From Rubripirellula sp. (GTDB taxonomy: Bacteria > Planctomycetota > Planctomycetia > Pirellulales > Pirellulaceae), in NCBI GenBank assembly GCA_029245125.1, contig JAQWPZ010000073.1, forward strand, positions 1 through 37,793: DNA of 37,793 nucleotides, read 5' to 3'. Position 1 is the stretch's first letter. Each line of letters opens with the position of its first letter. The notes under the pieces are model-generated. The model worked only from the letters and a program-made list of their open reading frames with translations. It ran no database searches and was not told where the DNA came from. This document shows positions 17,876 through 26,299 of this stretch, piece after piece. Both the position numbers and the translations under genes were made by a program.

Positions 17876-19413
17876 ACAAAATGCTTTGGGCGATGATCGC
17901 CTCGGTAGCTGCACTCGGCACCATGCTTTTTATGCTGGGGCGACAAGACCGGACACCGAACCCATCCAATGATGGTGACACTTCCTCCGGGCAAGTCACG
18001 AGCTTGATGTTATTTTGCGCTGCCAGTAACCGCGCGGTGATGGAAGAGGTCGTACAGGAATACCAAGCAGAAACCGGTCGCACAGTCGAAGTCCAATACG
18101 GCGCGTCACAAACACTGCTAGCCCAAATGGAAGCGAGCGGAACAGGTGACCTATACCTCCCCGCCGATGACAGCTATTTGCAGTTCGCAACGGAAAAGGA
18201 ATTGGTTGCTGAGATTTTGCCGATCGCCAGCATGCAACCAGTCATTGCAGTGCGAAACGGAAATCCAAAATCGATCACCGGTTTGAAGGATTTACTGAAC
18301 GAGGAAGTGCGATTGGTGCAGGCCAATCCCGATGCAGCGGCCATTGGAAAAGTCACGAAATCTCTCCTGCAAGCGTCTGGTCAATGGAATGAGATTGATA
18401 GCGCGACCACTGCTTACCGAACCACCGTAACCGAAGCCGCCAACGATGTTTTGGTCGGCGCCGCGGACGCCGCGATCGTTTACGACGCGGTGCTGCACAC
18501 CTATCCGGATCTCGAATACGTTGCCCTGCCCGAACTTGCTGAAGGCACCTCGCAAATCTCGGTGGGTGTCATCTCCTCCACCCGCAAACCCTCCGTTGCG
18601 TTGCATTTCGCCCGTTACGTATCGGCTCGGGACCGTGGGTTGGAACATTACGGCCAGTTTGGCTTTCAAGTCTCAGGTGGCGATGTCTGGAGCGAGACCC
18701 CTGAACTCAAACTCTTCGCTGGTTCGATGTTGCGTCCCGCAATCGAAGATACGGTGGCATTGTTCGAGCAGCGTGAGGGGGTTCGCATCGACACGGTTTA
18801 CAACGGCTGCGGCATCCTGGTCGCACAAATGAAAGCGGGCCAAGTCCCCGATGCCTACTTCGCCTGTGATACCGAATTCATGGAACAGGTCCCCGACCTG
18901 TTTCCGGAGTCGATCGATGTATCCCAAAACGAATTGGTGATCTTGGTTCAAAAAGGAAACCCAGAAAACATCGCTTCACTTCGAGATTTAACAAAGGAAG
19001 GCCTGCGAGTCGGGATTGGACATGAAAAGCAATGTGCGATGGGATGGCTGACTCAGAACACCCTCAAAGAAGATGGAATCCAGCAAGAGGTCATGGCCAA
19101 CGTAACGGTGCAAACGCCGACAGGCGACATGCTGGTCAATCAACTGAAGACTGGATCACTGGATGCCGCAGTTGCCTATCTAAGCAATGCAGCTGGCTCA
19201 GGCGATGTGCTGGATGCGATTCGAATCCAGGGCTTGCAATGCAGCGTCGCGACACAGCCTTACGCTGTCGCAGAAAAGTCACCCAACGCAGAAACGGCCA
19301 GTCGTCTATTCAAACAAATTTGCTCGACCGAATCGAAATCAAGTTTCGCAGCGGAAGGATTTGGCTGGAAACTTGATGCCGTTCAACAACCGATGCAGAC
19401 GGCAGCCGAGTAA
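17872..19413 (+). CDS. ABC transporter solute-binding protein with two tandem binding domains (molybdate-type)
   Basis: A 513-aa exported binding protein about twice the length of ModA-type proteins. An N-terminal membrane anchor or signal (residues 4-22) and a polar linker are followed by two homologous-looking domains. The first (about 44-275) begins LMLFCAASNRAVMEEVVQEY and has GASQTLLAQMEASGTGDLY; the second (about 279-505) begins LKLFAGSMLRPAIEDTVALF and has GCGILVAQMKAGQVPDAYF. Both carry the family's LVxxGNPxxI segment (IAVRNGNPKSI, ILVQKGNPENI). The fold suggests oxyanions such as molybdate or tungstate, but metal or sulfate cannot be excluded. The next genes are the permease and ATPase of the same importer. 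The start ATG overlaps the previous stop. Confidence 0.85.
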   Translation: MNKMLWAMIASVAALGTMLFMLGRQDRTPNPSNDGDTSSGQVTSLMLFCAASNRAVMEEVVQEYQAETGRTVEVQYGASQTLLAQMEASGTGDLYLPADDSYLQFATEKELVAEILPIASMQPVIAVRNGNPKSITGLKDLLNEEVRLVQANPDAAAIGKVTKSLLQASGQWNEIDSATTAYRTTVTEAANDVLVGAADAAIVYDAVLHTYPDLEYVALPELAEGTSQISVGVISSTRKPSVALHFARYVSARDRGLEHYGQFGFQVSGGDVWSETPELKLFAGSMLRPAIEDTVALFEQREGVRIDTVYNGCGILVAQMKAGQVPDAYFACDTEFMEQVPDLFPESIDVSQNELVILVQKGNPENIASLRDLTKEGLRVGIGHEKQCAMGWLTQNTLKEDGIQQEVMANVTVQTPTGDMLVNQLKTGSLDAAVAYLSNAAGSGDVLDAIRIQGLQCSVATQPYAVAEKSPNAETASRLFKQICSTESKSSFAAEGFGWKLDAVQQPMQTAAE

Positions 19414-19420
19414 GAATAAA

Positions 19421-20269
19421 ATGTCCAATGCTTCGAAAATCCACTCTCCGTCAAACATCCGTTTGCGGCGTTCGGATCTGCCATTTTTCTTGGTGATGGG
19501 AGGGATATCATCCTCCTTTATCCTGCTGATCATTCTGTTGCTCGCAGCTGACCTGATGTTCACGTCGTTCGCCGAGTTCAAGGCAGTGTTGCTGAAACCA
19601 GAAATCCAGGCAGCATTCCGGTTGACCATATTGTCATGCTCAATCGCTGCAATCCTTTCGATTTGGGTCGCGACACCACTCGGATACCTGCTGTCACGCT
19701 ATCAATTTCACGGCCGCATGCTGTTGGACACAATCGTTGACATTCCGATTGTGCTGCCACCGCTAGTGTTGGGACTCAGCCTACTGATTTTGTTTCACCT
19801 TCCCATCGGTGGCTGGGAACTGGAGGCGTGGCTGCGCGACTCCGTTGGCTTTCCGGTCACCTATCGCTGGCCAGCCGTGGTGCTTGCCCAGTTCAGCGTT
19901 GCATGCGCTTTCGCGGTGCGAACCATGCGAGTGACCTTTGATCAAATTGATCCGCGAGCAGAGGAGGTTGCCCGCACACTTGGATGCACTCGTGGTCAAG
20001 CGTTTATTCAAATTGCTTTACCACAAGCATGGCGAGGCATGATCGCTGCAACCACGATCGCTTGGGCGCGAGCCCTGGGCGAATTTGGGCCGATCCTGGT
20101 GTTCGCGGGCGCGACACGGATGCGGACCGAGGTGCTGTCCACCACTGTCTTCTTGGAACTGAGCATCGGTCAATTGAATGCGGCAGTTGCCGTGTCGCTG
20201 TTGATGGTCGCCTTGGCAGTTGTCGTGCTGCTGCTTTTGCGTGCCTTGGGAACGGGACTGACCTCATGA
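19421..20269 (+). CDS. ABC transporter permease, ModB/CysT-like
   Basis: A 282-aa inner-membrane permease of an oxyanion importer. It has about six membrane helices, starting at LPFFLVMGGISSSFILLIIL. The EAA loop that contacts the ATPase is clear: EEVARTLGCTRGQAFIQIAL, then a Gly-containing helix and ARALGEFGPILVFAGATRM, which is characteristic of molybdate/sulfate permeases. The ATG at 19421 lies eight bases after the binding-protein stop; the longer frame from 19187 runs inside that gene and is not real. Its stop overlaps the ATPase start by ATGA. With its neighbours it makes a complete importer. Confidence 0.9.
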   Translation: MSNASKIHSPSNIRLRRSDLPFFLVMGGISSSFILLIILLLAADLMFTSFAEFKAVLLKPEIQAAFRLTILSCSIAAILSIWVATPLGYLLSRYQFHGRMLLDTIVDIPIVLPPLVLGLSLLILFHLPIGGWELEAWLRDSVGFPVTYRWPAVVLAQFSVACAFAVRTMRVTFDQIDPRAEEVARTLGCTRGQAFIQIALPQAWRGMIAATTIAWARALGEFGPILVFAGATRMRTEVLSTTVFLELSIGQLNAAVAVSLLMVALAVVVLLLLRALGTGLTS

Positions 20270-20904
20270 TCGAACTAGCGAACGTTTCGATCCGAGCTGG
20301 AGACTTTCAACTCAGTGACGTCTCCTTTTCGATCGAAACAGGTCGATACGCCGTTCTGATGGGCCGAACCGGGCGCGGGAAAACGACGGTACTAGAGGCA
20401 ATCTGCGGCCTGCGAAAAGTCACCAATGGACAAATTCTTGTTCACGATACGGATGTAACCGACTGGTCCCCCGCCGATCGAGAAATTGGTTACGTCCCCC
20501 AAGACTTGGCGTTATTTCCAACTCTGTCTGTTTTACAACACCTCCAGTTCGCCCTTCGGTTGCGGGACCAATCCAAAACCGATATTCAGAACCGGACCGA
20601 CGAATTGGCAGAAGTGCTCGGAATTCAACACCTGCTGGAACGCAGCATTGTGGGCCTCAGCGGTGGTGAACGCCAACGCGTGGCGTTGGGACGGGCCCTC
20701 TCGTTTCGTCCATCAGTCCTATTACTGGACGAACCACTGAGCGCGCTGGATGAATCCACACGCGAAGAAATGCAAGACCTCTTACGAGAGATCAAACAGA
20801 CGGCGAATGTGACGATCCTGCATGTCACCCACAGCACCGAAGAAGCCGATGCGTTGGCCGACTGCCGAATCGAGTTGGACAACGGCAAATTCCGAATGCT
20901 TTGA
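20266..20904 (+). CDS. ABC transporter ATP-binding protein, molybdate/sulfate-type, short form
   Basis: A 212-aa ATPase that energises the importer. Walker A GRTGRGKTT (about 33-41), Q-loop PQDLALFP, signature LSGGERQRVALGRAL (about 131-145), Walker B VLLLDEPLSALD and the switch His in HVTHSTEEAD are all present. The protein ends soon after the switch region, so the C-terminal TOBE/Mop oxyanion-sensing domain found in ModC and CysA is absent. The ATG at 20266 overlaps the permease stop. It is the last gene of the operon and converges with the DUF1080 gene. Confidence 0.9.
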   Translation: MIELANVSIRAGDFQLSDVSFSIETGRYAVLMGRTGRGKTTVLEAICGLRKVTNGQILVHDTDVTDWSPADREIGYVPQDLALFPTLSVLQHLQFALRLRDQSKTDIQNRTDELAEVLGIQHLLERSIVGLSGGERQRVALGRALSFRPSVLLLDEPLSALDESTREEMQDLLREIKQTANVTILHVTHSTEEADALADCRIELDNGKFRML

Positions 20905-20955
20905 ACGACGATCAAAACAAAACACAAGATCGCTCGAACGCATGAATGGGTGATC

Positions 20956-20977
20956 ACCGAATCGCGATTGATTCGGT
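20956..20977. terminator. Hairpin between convergent genes (candidate bidirectional terminator)
   Basis: ACCGAATC pairs perfectly with GATTCGGT across the loop GCGATT, in the 79-base gap between the ATPase stop (+) and the DUF1080 stop (-). It has no T-run, but the position suits termination from both sides. Confidence 0.5.
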
Positions 20978-20983
20978 TCGCCG

Positions 20984-22321
20984 CTACTCAGCCTTCTGCT
21001 CAGCCTTCTGCTCAGAGGCCGCCTCGTCGGAGTTTTCTTTTGCTTTAGCCTTTTCTGCGGCTTTGGCGTCAGCTTTCGCTTTGGCGTCAGTCTTGGCTTT
21101 CGCTGCGGCGTCAGCCTTGGCTTTAGCGTCAGCCTTTGCTTTAGCGTCGGCCTTTGCTTTAGCGTCGGCCTTTGCTTTAGCGTCGGCTTTTGCTTTAGCG
21201 TCGGCTTTTGCTTTAGCTTCCACTTTGGCTTTTTCGTCGGCAGCTTGCTTGGCTTTCGCCGCAGCGACCGCCGCGATCTCTTCCGGTGTTGGGTAGACAG
21301 GGAAATCGCTGAGCATCATACCACGGTCGACTACCCATACATTGCGAAAGCGAACCGGGTCACCGTGATCCTGCAATCGTGATGGCAACAAGATCGGCTC
21401 TTCAGGCTTGCCGGCACCCGTCTTGTTGGGGAGTTCGACATTGTCTTGAACTTTGACACCATTCAACCAAGATGTGATGCGAGCATTCCGTGTTTTGCTG
21501 CCATCGGCCGCCCAGCGTGGTGCCGTCAGCTGAATATCATAAGTCTGCCACACCAACGGCGGCAAACAGACATTTACAGCAGGAGCGCGAAACCGATAGA
21601 GCGCCCCAGCACCGTTGATCAATGGATCTTGCGCGAACGAGTCCAAGATTTGACATTCATATCGGCTCTGTAAATACACACCGCTGTTACCACGGCTTTG
21701 GTCTCTAGCCTCTGGCATGTAAGGCAAGCGAAATTCAGCGTGCAGATTGAAGTCTTGGAACATGGGCTTCAGATCGGCACCCTCCATCAACAAGCCGTCA
21801 TCAGTCATTTGCGCTTTAACAAATTGATCTAAATTCGTGCCGTCGAATAAGATCATCGCTCCCTCCGGCGGCAAGGCACCCAACGTTGGGCTCACCCGTT
21901 CGATTCGTTCCAGTTTGCCAAGACTTCTTCCTTTTCGATCGACTAACAGGCAGCTGTCTTTCTCAACAAAAATTGCCCAAGGTCCGCCTGAAAGAACGAC
22001 GAAGTCGCCTGAACGCCGGCCCACCATACGGATGGGGTCGGATTCATGAGCCTCTTGGCCTGGCAGCCCACCATAAAACGACAAAGCGTCGAACTCATTC
22101 CCGCCAATCGCCCGGATTTGCAAACCCAACATTCGGCTCTGCTGGTCCCCAGTGAAAATCTCTCCAACGAACTCGCCCATTAGTGCAAAATTCGGATCTT
22201 TGGTGGGCGGCTCGGTGTAAGCCGGCCCCTTGCCAGGGATTCGTTGCTGAGCGGCCAGTGGAGCGGCAAAGCCAGCAGCAAGAACCAAACTTGTCATGAA
22301 ACCAACAGAGAATCGTCGCAT
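20984..22321 (-). CDS. DUF1080 (3-keto-disaccharide hydrolase-like) secreted protein with Lys/Ala/Asp-repeat tail
   Basis: A 445-aa exported protein. The signal peptide is MRRFSVGFMTSLVLAAGFAA to about residue 24. An unrecognised domain (about 40-150) precedes the DUF1080 LamG-like fold (about 155-345) with ILFDGTNLDQFV, a GNSGVYLQSRYECQILDS block, and VWQTYDIQLTAPRW. After residue about 350 comes a tail of about 90 residues made of KADAKA repeats, ending EQKAEQKAE. Some DUF1080 members are described as acting on sugars such as 3-keto-disaccharides; the substrate here is unknown. I use the ATG at 22321 rather than the GTG at 22330; neither has a strong Shine-Dalgarno sequence. The tail is highly charged and probably helical or extended, perhaps anchoring to the cell envelope or spacing the domain away from it. 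Confidence 0.85.
   Translation of the reverse strand: MRRFSVGFMTSLVLAAGFAAPLAAQQRIPGKGPAYTEPPTKDPNFALMGEFVGEIFTGDQQSRMLGLQIRAIGGNEFDALSFYGGLPGQEAHESDPIRMVGRRSGDFVVLSGGPWAIFVEKDSCLLVDRKGRSLGKLERIERVSPTLGALPPEGAMILFDGTNLDQFVKAQMTDDGLLMEGADLKPMFQDFNLHAEFRLPYMPEARDQSRGNSGVYLQSRYECQILDSFAQDPLINGAGALYRFRAPAVNVCLPPLVWQTYDIQLTAPRWAADGSKTRNARITSWLNGVKVQDNVELPNKTGAGKPEEPILLPSRLQDHGDPVRFRNVWVVDRGMMLSDFPVYPTPEEIAAVAAAKAKQAADEKAKVEAKAKADAKAKADAKAKADAKAKADAKAKADAKAKADAAAKAKTDAKAKADAKAAEKAKAKENSDEAASEQKAEQKAE
21121..21210 (-). repeat. 18-bp tandem repeat encoding the KADAKA tail
   Basis: Five adjacent near-perfect copies of an 18-base unit (CTTTAGCGTCGGCCTTTG on the plus strand), flanked by more decayed copies on both sides (about 21040-21230). 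It encodes KADAKA hexapeptides on the minus strand. Confidence 0.95.
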
Positions 22322-22687
22322 TTCGATCACAGATGGGGAAAGGAAGTGGGAAGCAGAATGCCCCTACTCTAATTCCGCTTGCCGTGGTTTTGTAGCAGAA
22401 GCGACTAAGCAGCATCATTTTTGCGAGGTCATCAGGTTCGCTAAAAAGCACCACAGCAGGAGAGAAAGCTGACATACAACGAGAAACCCGCTCCCAAACT
22501 CCCTGCTGACATCCGCCTGACGCTATCGGAGCCTCGTTGTCGCACCCAAACCCACACCCATTATCGCCGCATCATCGAAGCTAAAATCTAGTGGGACCCC
22601 GCATGACCCAACCACCGATCCTCGCCATCATCTGTTCCAATGATGCACTATGATGGATTGATTAGCTTCCCCAAATTTGAAGAACCA
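22322..22687. other. Divergent promoter region, no gene seen
   Basis: A 366-base gap between the DUF1080 start (-) and the sulfatase start (+), which must hold promoters for both. I see no clear operator, RNA or coding sequence. A longer in-frame ATG for the sulfatase exists at 22640, but it would bury the signal peptide. Confidence 0.5.
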
Positions 22688-24238
22688 ATGCTCCGATCCC
22701 TCCTGTTTTCACTGCTAGCCGTCCTGCTCACGAGTGCCTCGTTGGGAGCGGACCAACGCCCGAACATCGTTTTCATTTTTACGGATGATCACTGCGAGCA
22801 AGCTCTCAGTGCCTATGACCCGTCGCGAATCACGACTCCCAATCTGGATCGAATTGCGAATGAGGGGATGCGGTTCAATCGCTGCTACGTGACGAACGCC
22901 ATTTGCGGCCCCAGTCGTGCCGTGATTCAAACCGGAAAATACAGCCACATCAATGGCTTCGTTCGCAATGGAAACAAGTTCAACGGTGACCAACCTACCT
23001 TTCCAAAAATGTTGCAGCGAGTTGGCTACCAGACTGCCGTTGTGGGGAAGTGGCATCTTGCATCGACACCGCAGGGATACGACTACTACGACATCTTGAA
23101 AGGGCAGGGTCCCTACTACAATCCGCCGATGATCACTGCCGGCGCGGACGGCCAACCGGTTACGATCAAACAGACCGGATACACCACCGATATCATCACG
23201 GACAAAACGCTCTCTTGGTTGAAGGAGCAACGAGATCCCAGCAAGCCATTCATTGTGATGTATCAGCACAAAGCGCCACATCGCAACTGGATGCCTGGAC
23301 CGAAGTACCTGAACTGGCTCGATGATGCCAAGATCCCCGAACCCGACACAATGTGGGACGACTATTCAGGCCGCACACAATCGGCTTCTCGCCAAACCAT
23401 GACGATCCGCGAACACCTCAATAGTCGCGACCTGAAATTGACTGGCCGCGGCTCCATGAATGAAGAGCAGGCGAAAGTTTGGGAGGCAGCCTACGGCCCC
23501 AAGAATGCCGCGTTTGTCAAAGCCCAACCGACGATGAGCGAAAAAGAAATCATCCAATGGAAATACCAACGTTACGTCAAGGATTATTTGCGCTGCGTCA
23601 AGAGTGTAGATGATGGTGTCGGACGTGTACTCGATTACTTGGACGAGTCAGGATTAGCCGACAACACAGTCGTAATCTACTCCTCCGACCAAGGTTGGTA
23701 TCTCGGTGAACATGGCTGGTTTGACAAGCGTTGGATGTATGAGGAGTCACTCAAAACGCCGTTACTCGTGCGGTGGCCCGGAAAAATCAAAGTCGGAAGC
23801 ACGAATAACGACATCGTTTCAAATCTTGATTTTGCTGAAACATTCTTGGATATCGCTGGTGCAGAAATCCCCGCCGACATGCAGGGACGAAGCATCGTCC
23901 CGATCCTACAGGGCATGACACCGAATGATTGGCGAAAGTCGTTTTACTATCATTACTACGAAAATCCAGGCGGACATAACGTTGCCCGCCACTATGGTGT
24001 CACAAACGGGAACTTCAAACTGATTCACTTCTACGCGTTGGGCGGTCAGAAGATCAACGACTGGGAACTTTTCGACCTCAAGCAAGATCCTGAAGAAATG
24101 AAAAGCGTTTACGGCGATCCTGCCTACGCTTCAATTCAAACCGAGATGATGACGGAATTGTCTCGATTGCGGGAACAATTCGAGGTCACGCCAGACGAAA
24201 GTCTCGGCCGCCCCAATCGCCGCAACAACAAAAAATAA
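22688..24238 (+). CDS. Secreted S1-family sulfatase
   Basis: A 516-aa exported sulfatase that hydrolyses sulfate esters, probably on a polysaccharide. The signal peptide is [20 protein letters not shown]; the mature part opens with [12 protein letters not shown], whose Asp pair binds calcium. The sulfatase signature C73-G-P-S-R77 contains the cysteine that must be converted to formylglycine. VVGKWHLAS (about 119) and the later [18 protein letters not shown] block complete the active site. The C-terminus ([13 protein letters not shown]) is typical. The ATG at 22688 is chosen because it starts the signal peptide. Substrate specificity cannot be told from sequence alone. No formylglycine-generating enzyme is encoded in the window. 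Confidence 0.92.
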   Translation: MLRSLLFSLLAVLLTSASLGADQRPNIVFIFTDDHCEQALSAYDPSRITTPNLDRIANEGMRFNRCYVTNAICGPSRAVIQTGKYSHINGFVRNGNKFNGDQPTFPKMLQRVGYQTAVVGKWHLASTPQGYDYYDILKGQGPYYNPPMITAGADGQPVTIKQTGYTTDIITDKTLSWLKEQRDPSKPFIVMYQHKAPHRNWMPGPKYLNWLDDAKIPEPDTMWDDYSGRTQSASRQTMTIREHLNSRDLKLTGRGSMNEEQAKVWEAAYGPKNAAFVKAQPTMSEKEIIQWKYQRYVKDYLRCVKSVDDGVGRVLDYLDESGLADNTVVIYSSDQGWYLGEHGWFDKRWMYEESLKTPLLVRWPGKIKVGSTNNDIVSNLDFAETFLDIAGAEIPADMQGRSIVPILQGMTPNDWRKSFYYHYYENPGGHNVARHYGVTNGNFKLIHFYALGGQKINDWELFDLKQDPEEMKSVYGDPAYASIQTEMMTELSRLREQFEVTPDESLGRPNRRNNKK

Positions 24239-24244
24239 GTGAGC

Positions 24245-24278
24245 TTTGGCAAACAGCCAAATGTTCACGGAGCCGTGA
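24245..24278. terminator. Two small hairpins between convergent genes
   Basis: TTTGGC pairs with GCCAAA (24245-24261, loop AAACA), and TCACGG pairs with CCGTGA (24265-24278). Both lie between the sulfatase (+) and MBL-fold (-) stops, so they may serve termination; no T-run follows. Confidence 0.4.
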
Positions 24279-24344
24279 CACGATCTCCCTTGATGATGAG
24301 TTCTGCGATCCATTCGCGGAACGATTTGCCAACTCAATGAATTG

Positions 24345-25925
24345 CTAATCGCGGAGCGAGGAAGAAAGCCGCTCGATAAGCTGACGACGTTGCTGAGACG
24401 TCTCGGTTGCCTGCAGTTTTTCGCTTAACTTCAAGATAAATTCGGCGTATTCATTGTGCCAATCCCGTTGCAGTTCGGCCGGATCAATGCGTGGCTCGGG
24501 ACGTGAGATCGATTTCGCTGGGCTGCCGGCGACCAAGGTAAAGCTCTCATCAAACGCCGGCAGCAAAATCTTCTCAGGATCCAAGCCGCGTTCGATCAAT
24601 AAATCTCGCAGCACCTTGCGAGCGGGATCTTCACCATGATTCAAAAACAGGCCTCCACGAGCTCGCCCACGCTCCAGAACCCAATCGATCAATTCGCCTT
24701 GATCCGCGTGGGCGGAGTAGTTTCCGAGTTTGCGAATCTCTGCCCTCACCTCATACTCTTTGCCGTGGATCCGGACCCGTGGTGTACCGCCGAGGATGAT
24801 GGAACCCAGCGTGCCGGGCGATTGATAGCCGACAAATAGCACCGTCGACTCCGAGCGAAAAATGTTGTTCTTCAAGTGGTGCTTGATGCGACCAGCGGTG
24901 CACATTCCGCTAGCCGAAATAATAATGGCGCCCCGTTTAACTTGGTTGATCGCCTTACTCTCCTCGACGCTCTCGACGAGTCGAAAATTTGGATGGCGAA
25001 ACAACTCAGATTCGTCGACCGCGATATCTTCCATCTCGGCTGAATACTTGATGAAGACCTCTGTGGCTTTGCGTGCCAGGGGAGAATCAAGATAAACGGT
25101 CGCGTCAGGAATCTCCCCTGCATTCAATAAAACGGCAATATCGTGCAGTAGTTCTTGACTACGTTCCACTGCGAAACTCGGGATCACCACGTTGCCACCA
25201 CGACTCAAGCCTTTCAATAACTCGTCTCGAATGGCCTCACGGCGTTTCTCAAGTGTGTAATCATCGCGATCACGATTGCCGTAGGTGCTTTCGCAAACGA
25301 TGTAGTCATAATCCGTGGGCGCTTCTGGTTCAGGGTGAAACGCCTTCTCATCGGGCCCTAAATCACCAGAGAAGAGCATGCTGATCGTTTTGCCTGCCTG
25401 CTCGAATTTCACTTCCACTGATGCCGAACCCAGTAGGTGACCCGCGTTCCAAAACCGACATGCGATTCCATCAACCGGTTCAAACCACGTTTCATAATCA
25501 GTCGCTACTAATTGACGAAGCGTTGCCTCTGCATCAGTAACTGTGTAGAGCGGTTCGACAAGCGGTTGGCCGCGACGCTCCCGTTTCGAATTCATCCGGT
25601 CAGTATTCGATTCTTGAATGAAGGCGGAATCACGAAGCATGAATTCCAACAAGTCTTTCGTCGCTTCGGTGCAATGAATCTGACCATCGAATCCCGCCCG
25701 AGTCAGCTTGGGCAACAAACCGCTGTGATCGATGTGCGCATGTGTCAACAATGCAAAACCGACGCCGCTGGGATCGAAGGGAAAAGGTTGGTAGTTCAGG
25801 TCTTGAGTCGTACGGTTTCCTTGAAAAAGGCCACAATCAACAAGAAACCGACCACGGTCGCAGTTGATCAATGAACAAGATCCAGTCACCGTGCCTGCCG
25901 CGCCGCAAAAAGTGAGAGTCGCCAT
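24345..25925 (-). CDS. MBL-fold beta-CASP RNA exonuclease-like protein
   Basis: A 526-aa cytosolic metallo-beta-lactamase with a beta-CASP domain, related to bacterial CPSF73/RNase J-like nucleases. With the start at 25925, the zinc motif is H62-A-H64-I-D66-H67. Further metal or beta-CASP motifs are NAGHLLGSASVEV, LFSGDLGPDE, CESTYGNRDRDD, VVIPSFAVERSQELLHD, ISASGMCTAGRI and YSAHADQGEL. A C-terminal extension after about 430 (RMMBL region and a charged helix) follows. It is expected to process or degrade RNA. I chose the ATG at 25925 because MATLTFCGAAGTVTGS is the family N-terminus and GGAAAG lies a few bases upstream. It is divergent from the ABC-2 operon. Confidence 0.9.
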   Translation of the reverse strand: MATLTFCGAAGTVTGSCSLINCDRGRFLVDCGLFQGNRTTQDLNYQPFPFDPSGVGFALLTHAHIDHSGLLPKLTRAGFDGQIHCTEATKDLLEFMLRDSAFIQESNTDRMNSKRERRGQPLVEPLYTVTDAEATLRQLVATDYETWFEPVDGIACRFWNAGHLLGSASVEVKFEQAGKTISMLFSGDLGPDEKAFHPEPEAPTDYDYIVCESTYGNRDRDDYTLEKRREAIRDELLKGLSRGGNVVIPSFAVERSQELLHDIAVLLNAGEIPDATVYLDSPLARKATEVFIKYSAEMEDIAVDESELFRHPNFRLVESVEESKAINQVKRGAIIISASGMCTAGRIKHHLKNNIFRSESTVLFVGYQSPGTLGSIILGGTPRVRIHGKEYEVRAEIRKLGNYSAHADQGELIDWVLERGRARGGLFLNHGEDPARKVLRDLLIERGLDPEKILLPAFDESFTLVAGSPAKSISRPEPRIDPAELQRDWHNEYAEFILKLSEKLQATETSQQRRQLIERLSSSLRD

Positions 25926-26299
25926 CGAATTCTTTCCTTTGCTCAAATTCAACCTCAGACCCATGCCGCCAATCGCTAGGGCCCCTTAACAAATATTTTT
26001 ATCCGTTTGCGAGTGGCCGTGCCAAGCTCACAATATCCACCTTCGAAATTTGCCAACTAGCTGCACCTCAAAGACAAGCCTCGAAACTCGGCCTTCGCAA
26101 AAATGCCACGCATCTGCGGATCAAAATTAAAAGCCAAGATCCGACCATGCCGATCGAATTGCATTTTCCATGAACTATCCCAACTTCCGTTCCCAATTTA
26201 TCAACATCAGCAGTTTACAAACATCATTGGATTGCGGGTGCTACGAGGATCTGACAGGATGGTCTGATCCGCGGAAAACCATTTCACGAGGCCAATTTC
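25926..26299. other. Divergent intergenic region, no gene seen
   Basis: A 374-base gap between the MBL-fold gene (-) and the ABC-2 ATPase (+), with some AT-rich stretches (around 25988-26012) that could hold promoters. I see no RNA, palindrome or open frame worth calling. Confidence 0.45.
26288..26291 (+). promoter_or_regulatory. Ribosome binding site that sets a TTG start
   Basis: GAGG followed by eight bases and the TTG at 26300. There is no in-frame ATG near the N-terminus, so this site supports TTG initiation of the ABC ATPase. Confidence 0.7.

Noticed and set aside
21121..21210. Repeat array that could be taken for CRISPR
   Set aside because: Units are 18 bp, directly adjacent with no spacers, and in frame inside a protein gene.
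20946..21296. 116-aa plus-strand open frame rich in Ala, Phe and Ser
   Set aside because: It is the antisense reading of the KADAKA repeat; the repeat keeps the opposite frame open by chance.
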